A stretch of DNA of 64,000 nucleotides from Lagopus muta (taxonomy: Eukaryota; Chordata; Aves; Galliformes; Phasianidae). The notes beneath the pieces are model-generated. The model was not told the DNA's origin. It did not search any database and saw only the letters and a list, made by a program, of their open reading frames with translations. The translations under genes and the position numbers were made by a program. The stretch is from contig NC_064472.1 of assembly GCF_023343835.1 (NCBI RefSeq), forward strand, positions 45,021,799-45,085,798, written 5' to 3'. Shown one piece after another: positions 36,446 to 64,000 of the stretch; the stretch's first letter is position 1; the number at the start of each line of letters is the position of its first letter.

Positions 36446-39400
36446 CTGGAGCTATTCTCCAATATCATTCTGCTTTGCTACAAAGTGACAGCTTTATCCA
36501 GCAAGGCCTTGGGTGCCTTAGAGGAGGCGAAGGTGCAGGGAGCCATAGAGAGATTTCCCATAGTTCAGTGAATTTAGCATGTAGGCTTTCTTTGCACTTG
36601 GTGGAGCCAGAGGCACTTTGGCTGGCATGAAATTCATGGATGTCCATGGTAGAGGAGGAACCCAGGCATGAAGTTGAAATCAGAACAAAGGAATCCAGGC
36701 CTGGTGCATAAATTTCAGCTCCTACCCAGCTGTACATACTTCTGCTAGAGACAAACTAGCTGCGCAGGTCCTGCCCAGCACAACCTGAAGTGTGGTGATC
36801 ACTTACAGTCACCCAAGTTGAGCTCCACTTCTGACGGCGATACATGAAAGCTGAAGATGTGCACTGGGCTGTGAGCTCCAGAGGAGGAGGGAACTCCAGC
36901 GTTACCAGTGCTTCCTGCTGACAGCTGGGAGCTGTGAATCCTGGCAGTCTGTGGCGAGGCGTCTCATGCTCAGTCATTGCCAGGCCTGGTGGGTCCTTTT
37001 TAGCCAAGGTTTCTGTATAGTGCTGCTGTATATTACATAAGAATAAACTTCTGATTTCAGCCATGCTGAATATCTAAACTGCCAGCAGCTAAATGGTAGT
37101 ATATTGACCTCTGGTGGAGTACTTAATAGTAATAGAAGCTACCTAACAATCATGAATAAAATTTTCCCAGATAACAATTTTGGTATCTCTTTGGAGAATT
37201 TGCTTTCAGTTAGATTCTTAGCAAACCTGTGTGCACACGAAACTGCATGTATATAGAGCTCCTGCTTTGTATTTTGGCTCAGGACATCATTTTGCAGTGT
37301 TAGCTTTGTTTGATGTGTAGGCCCTCTATAACAATTAGGCTTTTCTCCATTTGGAACACAGAGCACATCTACTGCCAACCCTTTTCACCTCTGTTCCTTG
37401 TCTGCAGAGCAGGCATTCAGCCTGTCCTCATAAAGCAGGAGTACAATTTGTCCATTCTTCATTTATTTTACTCTCGCACATACCCTGAGCACGTGGCCTG
37501 GGGCATTGCTTTGGCCAGAACAGCTATCTGTCGTGCAGCATCCCTAACTCTGGGGGAAGCTCTGTCCTCTGCCTTTACCAGAGCTTTGTTCTGAGCTCTG
37601 AACATCACCTGTAGTGACATTTTAACACATATAATCAAAATCCTTCCTGACACAAAGTACCTCATCCTGTCAAGGAACCGGCAGAGCTGAGTTCTCCTTT
37701 CTCTTTTCAGCAATGCCTTCCCACCCCCAACAAATATAATTCAAACAATTGTAATTCAGTGCAGCCAACAAGAAAACACGTTGCTTTTCGCAGCAGGGTT
37801 AGCAAGGCTCTGTGTTCTCACTTTTCTACATTTGAAGATTTTCTACTTGGACTCTGAGCAGTTCAGCCTTCTGCATGTGGATCATGCCTATTCCATTCCT
37901 GGGGTTAAGTGAAGAAATATCCAGCTAAGGCCACAATGGGATATAAAAACCAAAAAAATTCAGATCTGGAAATCTAGTGGCAAATGATAATGCCTACAAG
38001 ACTGAATCTTTAAGGAGGCAAATACAGGAGTGTTTGCCTCTTCTTGACATTTTCTTTGACACTCTTCCCACTTCTTGACATTTTAACCTTTCCTAAAAAT
38101 GCAGATTTCAAACAACCTAGTCAGAAAGAGCTACAGTGACCTTGTTGTATTTGTTCATAATGATTACTTTACAATCTGAGCATTTTTTCGGTGGGAAAAT
38201 AAAACTGAGACCTCACTTCACAGTCTAGAGAGATCTGAAACTAACTATGCAGCTGCCTCATTCCCAAGTTTTCAGTGCTGGCATTCATTATGGGAAGATG
38301 GGTCCCTTTTGGGACGCAGTGTGTATCTAGCATATGTCTTACATATGAATAGGTTTGAGGAAAATGCACAGACCCTGGGAAGCATGAAAATCCAAACTGA
38401 ACTACTCATGAACTTAAAAATAAATGCAAAGGACCTTGTGGTTAATCAGCAAATGTTTAACATCTAATAGAGAATCAAGCATTCCCAATGCTATGGGATA
38501 TGAAATCATCCACATTAGGATACTCTACTCAGGGTAGAGTACTCTTTGAAATTACTTATTGTTGACAGCCAGCTTAGAGAAATCAGTATTTCATATTTGC
38601 GCACGACTGCTCTTGTGAATGTCTGTAAGTAGATTTATTTCAGCCTTTGAGCTGTCATGGCCATGCAGTGTGACAACAGGAACTTGCTCCAAACTGTTGG
38701 GATGGCTTTCAGCTGAGAGGTTGTGCATGGTGTATGGCACATGCTTCCTCTAGTTGCCTCCAAGCATGTGGCAACAGGAGGGATGTTTCCATCCCCCATC
38801 AGGATGAAAAGTAGAACTCTGATTATCAAAATATATCACTAGCATATGAGAGGACTGAAGAGCAGAGTAGGGGTGAAAATAAAGCGTTCACTATAATCTG
38901 AAATGAGGTAATACAATAAAACGAAATGAAGCTTAGTAAATGGAACATCTGAGAAATTTGAAACACACAGGCAAAAATTTACAGTATCTGCAGCAGAGCT
39001 GATTTGTGGCCACGTATATGAGGGGTTGAAATGACCATGAAAAAATGAGGATAATCCATGTCCTTTCCAGACATGTTCCCTTTAATGAAGCTTGATGCAA
39101 GAGACTAAAGCTTCAACATGTGCCCTTAAGAAAAGTACAGCACCTTGTACTGAATTGACAGAGCAATTAATTTATTATAATTCAGAATATTTGGGGCAAA
39201 TGGAGAGTACCCCACTGTCTAAGATTCCTACTCAATAAGCTAAAACCTGACAGCCCCTAACATAGCTGGTGGCACAGCCAACCTTTCTGTGCCACTATGT
39301 AGGAGACATAGAGTAACCACGGGCTCAGCACGGGCAGGAGAGACACCCCTCTATCTGCTGGGAAGCACCGTCCCATGAGCCTTACCCATGGCAGGGGTGG

Positions 39401-40086
39401 AAGCCTTTGAAAATACTCTCATCTAAAAATATTCTCACTTCAGTTTTGAATGCTTACTCTTTATTCATTGGAAATATTTCTTTAGCACATTGTAGCTCTG
39501 TGTCCATTTGTTTATCCTGCGGGATACTGCACTACAAACACATATATTAAGTATTTCATTTATGCATGGAAAAATAACTTCACTTACAGATAATGTAAGT
39601 GAATGTCAATCTAATAATTCCGATATATGGTCACAATTATGGAAATACTGGTTTTGTTTCTAATAATAATGTCTGTTTTGAGTTTTATAATTAAATAACA
39701 GTGTATTCTTTCTATCAAGAATATCTTTCTACAAATTACAAAAGTGATCTCTAAGAATTAATGAAATATTCAAAAATGAAAAGCAAATTGGATAATCTAC
39801 AAGTAAATTAAATCTTTATGTTATATCACTTTCTGTTTAATTACTTTCTGTAATTGAAATGAGCCACTTTTCACACCTTCTCTCATTATATCCCCTAATT
39901 TATAACAGAGTACTAGATATTTTTTCTTTCTTTTTTTTTTTTCTTTTCTTACTTCCAGTCAAGATTATGGAATTTCTCTAGAATTTTAAAACGGCCATTG
40001 TTTTGACATTAACACTCACACTGAAGTATCTCTTTCCGTCTGTGTTTCCCTCCACTAAGATTAATGAATGACCAGATTCTAATTCG

Positions 40087-40265
40087 TCACAGAATCACAG
40101 AATTACAGGTGTTGGAAGGGACCTTATGAGATCATCGAGTCCAACCTCTCTGCTAAAGCCAGTACCCCACAATAGGCCACACAGGTAAGCCTCTGAACAG
40201 GTCTTGAATATCTCCATAGCAGGAGACTCCACAATGTCTCTGGGCAACATGTTCCAGTGCTGTAT
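40087..40265 (-). mobile_element. CR1 LINE 3' tail, antisense orientation
   Basis: The + strand reads TCACAGAATCACAGAATTAC, GTTGGAAGGGACCTTATGAG, ATCATCGAGTCCAACCTC and, further on, CTCTGGGCAACATGTTCCAG, the standard antisense CR1 3' UTR phrases. Truncated copy. Confidence 0.9.
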
Positions 40266-43200
40266 CATATAACCATTTTGTTTACTTAAAGACAAGCACT
40301 TATGGAATTGGCAGGAGGAAGTGAAGCCCTCAGATCCTGGCAGATGAAGGTAATTTTTTAGCCTTGCTTACTTTCATTCTGGAAAAAAAAGGAAACTGGA
40401 ATATAACTCATCCTTCTAGATTTGATTCACTTTGGTGAGAATTATGATCTTCTGTTGGCAACCTTGTCAAACTGATCTCTTGCTTGTTTCACTCATGAAA
40501 GAGAATCCATCTACATTCTTCATTACAAGAAAAATATCCATAACACCAACATCTAATTTTTACTTTAAAAATTTGAGACACATGTCTTTATTTTACACTG
40601 GCACCCTCTTTGCCCATAGTGACAAAAAGAGAAGGAGCAGTTACAGTTCTAGGTGTTCTAGACCTGAAAGGCCTTAGACTTCTGGTAGCATTACTATGGA
40701 TGCTCAGCACCAAGGTAGCAGTGTGCTCTGCTCAGTCAACCACATTTAACCATCCTAAAATTCACAATGCACAGCACTTAATTATGATGCCAATATGAAC
40801 AGATGGTTTCACATAATATAATCTTGAGTATCTCAGATACTTTTAATGTGATATTAGGTAAAGTTACGTTTAAGAGAAAAATTGTTTGGTTAGCTTACAA
40901 ATATCAGAGATTCAAAGTTATCATTGCTCCTCCATGCTGGTAAGGAAAGTTAAAGAGCCATTTCTTATGTTTGTTGTTTGCACTGTGGGTGCATTTGCCA
41001 GTCAGCATCAGGGTTAAATCCAGCAAAAACCAGAGGCTGATTTGAAGTTGCGAGAGAGAAGATTATTAACCAAATACTTCAGTTAATTCAGCAAATATTA
41101 AAATTATTGCAATTAAAACTCAGTTGAAGTCTTAGAATATAGCAATACTAAAGCCTCTTAGTTTCTTACATGTGAACAGATGTGGTTTCCGGAGGCCACC
41201 TCAGGCTGTTTGTTCTCAGAGAAGGGAGAGTTAAAAACTGAGCTTGCTGAAAAACCTGTGACAAACAGAATGCTTACCTTTAGCAAATTAATAATCCAAG
41301 CATGCTCCACGTTTATGAACTCAGATCTGTACACAGGGTACTAGCAGGACTAAGAGTTTTATCTTTTAAAGCCTCTTGGAGCCTTACCTCCGAGATTTTC
41401 GTAAGTTGTTAATAATTAATTAGGTGTTTTACAAACCACTTTTAGTGGAGCTTAAGAAACATGCTTTGACAACAGCTGCTCTGAGGATGACAACATTTTT
41501 ATTTCAGCATTTCACCCATCATTAAGCTGCTCTGGCAGTCTCCTAAACTGCCAGAACCAGGGCTATTGTAACACACATAAACCTCTGCGCGTGCCCCCAA
41601 GCACTTTGGTATAACCAGTTCTAGCGGTTCTGCCAGCTCCTTCCTGACAGCTCAGGAGCAGACTTGCAGTGTACGTCAGCTGCTCTTGCTCACCTTCATT
41701 TTGGGTGACTTTGAGTCTGGCAGTTATTACAGTGAGCCCCCAGATTACCTTTATGAACTCAGGTCCAAACTCCTCCTTAACATGATGTGTTGCTCAACTT
41801 TGAATAACTTTTCCCTTGATAAGTCCTCCTTCCACTTTGAGTACATCCTCCATGCCTTCTGGAAGAGTTCTCTCTCTAAGAGCTTCCGGAATCCTCACCA
41901 AAATGAGAACTAATGCTTTCATTTCATAGCTGCATACAGACTTTGCAGCCAACCAGGAGTGAGGGCAGGTGCTGGCTTGCAGCAGAGACAGCAGCACATT
42001 CAAGAAGGGAAACTGTGGCGAGGCTGCACATGCAAGTGCGGTAGGTTGGAAGCCTTGGGGAAAGCTGGTGCTGTTTGCACTTAGTGACATAGGTACTAAA
42101 ATGGAATAAGAGTGGGGGGTAGTAGTCACAGGAAAGGATCTCTGTCTTTGTCTCTGCCTGAGGCTGATAAAATGTGCCTTGAGGAACTTTGAGGGTGAAG
42201 CAGTGGGGTGGGAATTCGGGACAACCAGAGGAACCACCTGGGCTCGGTTTTGGGTGGTAGGGTCAGAGTGTCTGGTGATGTCTTGAGACACCATCTCCCC
42301 TGTGCCTCTGGGCTCAAGGATTGGTGCTCAGTGACCGACTCCGCTGCCCCTGGCAGCCTGTACACAGCTGTGGGAACACCATCCTTCCTGCAAAGCTCTC
42401 CCTTTTGTAGATGCAGAAATAGTACCTCTAGCTGTGAGGAGTCAGCTGCAGTGAATCACAGCTTTTGCAAATAGTTCCACCAATTTGCCCAGGTTGAGGG
42501 GTAATGCTTTTGGCAAGGAATCCTAAACACGAAAATATTTTGCATGGCCTTAGTCAATAGAGTGTATTTTCATTGGCTTTCCTTTGCAAACTTCACATAA
42601 AAACGCACTGTACTGTATGAAATGTTTACAAACCAATTCCAGAACAGAAGTGGTAGTACTGGGCTGGTTTTCTTGGTGGGAATGTGTCATTCCACAATTT
42701 GCCAGCCAGGACTGGCCCACAGCCCTTTCACTGCACATCTCTTTACTGGATGCTCTTCAAATGTGGTCTGGGATTGACCTATATGATGTATGAATTTCTG
42801 TGTCAAACTGTATGTGTCCTGCTGCCCTTTTCCCAAAGTGCTGCAGAGCGTTCTGTAACCATGTGGTGGGCAAACTGATCCATACCCTCTTTATATTCAA
42901 CCATGCATAAGATAACACTCGCTGTCAGGAAATGCTCTAGGGTGATGGGTAAAATAAACATCCACTGACTGCCTACTGACATCTCCTTCTGTAGACATGA
43001 TACAAGGGGTTGCATAGGAAAGCATCCAGGTGTCTTGAATTTCATCTCCAGAGAAAGAGACTGCACAGCCTATTCCCTTTGTCCTGTTGCTGTGTACCAG
43101 TGGAAAGAGCCTGATAAATCATAGTATGTACATGCGGATTTCTTTATCAGTTTCCATTAATAATGAAATTCTGAAGTAAGCTGAAAAACAGACACTTGAG

Positions 43201-45054
43201 CACTGATGACTCTTCTATTAAAAAACCCTCCTACAATACATACCATACTGAAAGTGAACAAATATCTAAGATAAAAATTTTATTCTGCTCATATATTTTT
43301 ACATCAGCGCAATTCCCACTTGAAATATACCTTAAAAACTAAATGGTAAGGTTCATTTGTTGATGTTAGAGGATTGTACAGGGCCAAGACAAGCTGAGCA
43401 AGCTCTAAAAATAAGGTACGCAGCCATCATCACATTTACTTAGCCTAGGAAGCTGCCCTCTAGGTTGCTGTGCTGTCCTTGTCTCAAGCAGCAGTCAGGG
43501 ATGCACACCCATCACGAAGTGTCATGTTCCTGCCACCCTTTTGTGGCTGGTGCTTGAAACCTCTGGGAGACCTCTAGCTGACAGCAGTGGAAGTCTTTCT
43601 CAGAAACCAGAAGCATTGGCTCAGACACTACAGAACCTGCAAAGAAGATCAAAATGTGCAAAACACAAGAACTGTGCACCAGTAAGTGATGCCAACAAAA
43701 GAGCAGACAAACTAATGGAAGCCAGTCACAGAATGCAGTTCTATCTTTAAAACTTAACAGCAGCGATGCATTTTTTATGTATTTTGTTGTTTGTTTTCAC
43801 ACTGATCACCAATCTACTATTGGGAATGCACATATATACACACTCTTAGGTGTAATGAGAAGGGTGGATTTTAAATACGTAACATAATTAAGATAGAAAT
43901 TTGTCATGCATGGTAAATGGGACAACTGAATTTTTCTCAAGAGCCATACCAGGTGCCCCCCTTGCAGCCAAGAAAATTCTCACTTCCTAAAACGTATTAC
44001 AGATGAGCAACTTAAAGATCTGAACCAAGAGTTTGTTATGAAATGCATACTTGAGAACTTAAAAATCCCTCAGACTTTTTGTAGAGAAAATCTTGGTACT
44101 TTGCAGTACCAGTGACCGTAGATTTTTTGTTACAAAACAAAGAACAGAACTGAGCACACGCAGAATAAATTGTAAAACGGCTTATTAGCAGAGGAGATGG
44201 TATTCTCCTAAGTACTAAGCTTTACACCATTAGCAGTGTTGTAAGTAACCGAGGCTCTCTTCATCAAGCCTCACACTGACAACTTCATCAGAACAAGCAT
44301 GGGAAGACTTAAATTGCTGTGAATGTTGCTGTAAATCTGTAAGTAAGATCATATCGAAAGAGGCAAAGATCTTAACAATCAAAGCCACCAGTTAAGAATG
44401 TTCTTTCTTAGAGACCTGAGATACCTTTAATAAAAAGTCGCAGACTGACTCGCATTGAACACGAAAGATCACAGTGCCATAATACAGCTTCTCTGATAGT
44501 GAACCAGATTTAGTGGGACTGATCTCTGTATGCTCTATTGATAGATCAACGATTCTTGTTCACTTCTCAAGCAGCAATAATCACACAGTGATTTCAGATG
44601 CAAGATGTTCTAGATTTTCAGCAATGGCACAAATGTACATCCTTATTAGGCACCACTGCTAAACACTGCTTCAGCAATTAAACTTAGAAAAACTGCAAAA
44701 CCTCACTTAACCTGGGAAGATAAAAGCTAAGACGCAAAGAACCATTAAATTACCAAGTTACAGCCTACAATAAATTAGCTTACACAGAATTAACCTAGCC
44801 AACCTAAACTGTGCTTACAGTGAGATCCTGACTCTCCATGACAGATTTCAGTTCTCTATCAATGCTTTCATACAAACCTGGTTAACTGGAAAAAGTGCTC
44901 AGCATCAACCACGCAATGTTGGGTTAGATATCTTCTCTAATTAGAATATAGTGTATTAAAATTTAGTACTTCAGAGTTAGAATTGATGAGAAGGTACGCT
45001 GTACAGCAAAACATAGCAGAAAACTACAAGAGCCCACATATCCTTTTAGTTAAA

Positions 45055-46264
45055 TTTAATTTGTCAGATAGAAGTTATCTATGTACAATCAGTGTGCATT
45101 GTAACAATTCTGTTAATAAAGTCATTCAAATCTTCTAAAATATTAACTGGCTGCATAGCACATTTGACATTATTGCCCATGTTAAAGAGTGAAAACAAAT
45201 GGATTTACAATAAATCTTGGCTGATCTGGGTTTTGAAGTGTTCAGGTACTGAACACTTCCTTCTTTAAACCAATGCACCTGAAAAGATTTCCAGAGCATA
45301 GTTTAGCTGGATATTTCTCACTGTTTCATTACAACAATCACAACACTGACAGCTTAGTAGAAAAACAAAACAAAAAAAAAAACAAAAACAACCAAAAACA
45401 GGTATCTAACGTATCCAATAAAAAAGGAGAACTAAATGGAATAAAATATTCCCTTTCCCCATTTTTACATTCTGATTTCATTGAGATATTTTTTTAAAAC
45501 ATGTAAGTATATCGACTTTGTGAAAAGAAGGCCTGAGTTGGTGGGGAAAGGAACAGCCAAAAAAAGCCTGAGAGGGGAAAAAAGCTCATTTAATTAATTT
45601 ACAATAATTTACAGCCATTTGTTGGTTTTGTTGTGTTTTTTTTTTTTTTTAATTTTTTGTTGTTGTTGTTGTTTGTTTCATAAAAAGGCATTATAACTGA
45701 TCACAAACAGGAGAAATCCTGGCTATTTTACAACTGTAGTTACAGAATTTAAATATTCAAGCTTGTGATGAAAAGCGGCAAGGTGGTCGCAGTGTACAAT
45801 GTAAACAAGTAGCTTTGGAAAGTGAACAAAGTCCTTGAGAGTTCTCTACTAAGAAATAAAACAAAATAAATCCCCCATTCTTTCCTGAAACATAAGCACA
45901 GGTCAGTGTTTAAATGTTCGTTTACAAACATAATTTAATCTGTGTTCAGCCTAAAATCACTTTGACATGAAGAGTTTTATAGTAAGATCCAGTCTGAAAG
46001 GGGCAGTGTTGAGGTCCCTGTAAAAGTAAACATCTTCCATTTCTTAAAAAAAAGTGCTACAACATTTGCAGCACAGTGCAGCATAAACTTTAAATACAAA
46101 AATATTTTTCTTCTGTTGGGATAATAGACCTTGCATCCTGGAAAGAAGTAACAATACTGCTACTGATAGAATATCCAGTCCATATCTTTCAAGTCATGTA
46201 AGGCAATTACTGTGTTAGTTTACTGTATATGGCTAAAAGAAGGTCCAGAAAATGTCAGTCTTTG
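45055..46264 (-). other. CHD1: Probable 3' UTR of CHD1
   Basis: Sequence directly downstream (on the - strand) of the CHD1 stop. No canonical AATAAA is visible on the - strand within 1.2 kb. The variant ATTAAA occurs at 45934-45939, 45589-45594 and 45055-45060, and I cannot choose among them. The left limit given here is the farthest of these three and is a guess. Confidence 0.4.
45636..45679. repeat. Poly-T and (TTG)n tract
   Basis: A run of 15 T, an AATTTTTT spacer and about five TTG/GTT triplets. Simple repeat within the likely CHD1 3' UTR. Confidence 0.85.
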
Positions 46265-63255
<16,991 letters not shown>

Positions 63256-63330
63256 TCACAAAACAAGAAATAGTTTTATATATCATAGCTGATGCAAATT
63301 GGTTAAGTCAAGAGACATGAAGTAGAACTG

Positions 63331-63480
63331 TTCTTCCTGGGTCACTGCTGTTCGACATATTTATAAGCAGCATGAAAACAGGATGAGTAATGAGATGATA
63401 AAGCTTGTAGATGACACAGAATTATTTGGAGATAGCTACGAAGGACTACAGAAGGAACTGAAGATGTGCAATAAAATAGG
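63331..63480 (+). mobile_element. Ancient CR1-type reverse-transcriptase fragment
   Basis: The + strand encodes a decayed stretch resembling the palm of CR1 reverse transcriptase: LLFDIFISSM in one frame, then EMIKLVDDTELFGDS, where VDDTELF corresponds to the FADDTKL catalytic box of the family. Stops and a frame change separate the parts. It lies antisense in a CHD1 intron and is older than the CR1 copy at 4988. Confidence 0.7.
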
Positions 63481-63980
63481 ATATGAAATTCAAGAGAAGG
63501 TAAAATAGGGAAAAAAAATCTCAGTTTAACTAACATAACAAACAGCAAAAGCCATGACTAGAAACGAGTCCTGGAAATTATGCTACACATTTCCATGAAG
63601 ACCACTGCTCATTAATGGCCAAAAATATATGGAGTTTTATAATTTTTTTCAGTAAAGAAATTGAGAATAGAACAGAAAACATAATACTGCTGCTGTCTAA
63701 ATGTGGAATTCACCTCCTTTCCTGGAAACTGTGTGACATTTAGGTTCTTCTTCCCCTCAAAAACTGCACAGTATAACCGCGCAGATTTCAGACAGTGGCA
63801 ATGTCTGTGCTAAAAGTTTAAAAATTTTAAACAGATAAAAGTAAACTTGGATTTAGAGGTATCTGAAGTTTACAACACAGAGTTAAGTCTTTCCTCCTCA
63901 GTCACAGCAGAAACAGAAACTCATCAGCAACTGAGAAATGTAATCCTATTACCAAGAAAAAAACAGCACTCTCCGTCACC

Positions 63981-64000
63981 AAAAAAAAAAAAAAAAAAAA
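63981..64000. repeat. Poly-A run at the right edge
   Basis: Twenty A reaching the window boundary, inside a CHD1 intron (on the - strand a poly-T). Its true length is unknown. Confidence 0.8.

Larger units (their letters stand above)
33567..45054. other. Gap between two convergent genes
   Basis: About 11.5 kb between the RGMB and CHD1 3' ends, apart from two CR1 tails given separately. The open frames (for example 157 codons at 33685-34158 and 166 codons at 41794-42294, both - strand) show no known domain, no splice partners and no codon-use signal that I can see, so I do not call genes. Part of the left and right edges may belong to longer 3' UTRs. Confidence 0.55.

Overview
The window is vertebrate nuclear DNA, almost certainly from a galliform bird (chicken or a close relative). 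It has long introns with GT/AG splice sites, a CpG-island promoter, several CR1 LINE tails, a mariner relic resembling the chicken Galluhop family, and two adjacent genes that I recognise: RGMB on the + strand and CHD1 on the - strand. CHD1 is the classical avian sex-linked gene with Z and W copies. The RGMB-CHD1 pairing and the low repeat load suggest the Z chromosome, but this is inference and the sequence alone cannot exclude another assignment.

Layout. Bases 1 to about 19,380 are intergenic: no convincing exon, one long CR1 3' end (about 4988-5805), one internally deleted mariner (6458-6929), one antisense CR1 (about 18148-18590), and simple tracts including a strong G-quadruplex candidate. 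A CpG island (about 19380-20330) carries the RGMB promoter and first coding exon. RGMB is complete: coding exons at 19952-20045, 21661-22169 and 30996-31664 join in frame to a 423-residue protein. Its 3' UTR probably ends near an AATAAA at 33544. Bases 33.6-45.0 kb form the intergenic gap between two convergent genes, with two antisense CR1 tails.

From about 46.26 kb to the right edge lies the 3' part of CHD1 on the - strand. I placed 19 coding exons whose intron phases all agree. They total 2,868 nt and encode the last 955 residues: the end of the helicase C-terminal lobe (motifs V and VI), the linker, the SANT and SLIDE DNA-binding domains, a Lys/Glu-rich disordered region, the CHCT domain, and a His/Ser/Asp/Arg-rich tail. 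The N-terminal part (tandem chromodomains, first ATPase lobe) lies beyond base 64,000.

The two genes do not work in one pathway. RGMB is a GPI-anchored cell-surface BMP co-receptor and neogenin ligand. CHD1 is a nuclear ATP-dependent nucleosome spacing enzyme. They are tail-to-tail neighbours. I found no undescribed system. The most useful observations are the overlapping upstream ATGs and extended open frame at the RGMB start, a possible intronic polyadenylation form of RGMB, a cluster of Pumilio-type sites in its 3' UTR, and the 152-nt CHD1 intron used for molecular sexing of birds.
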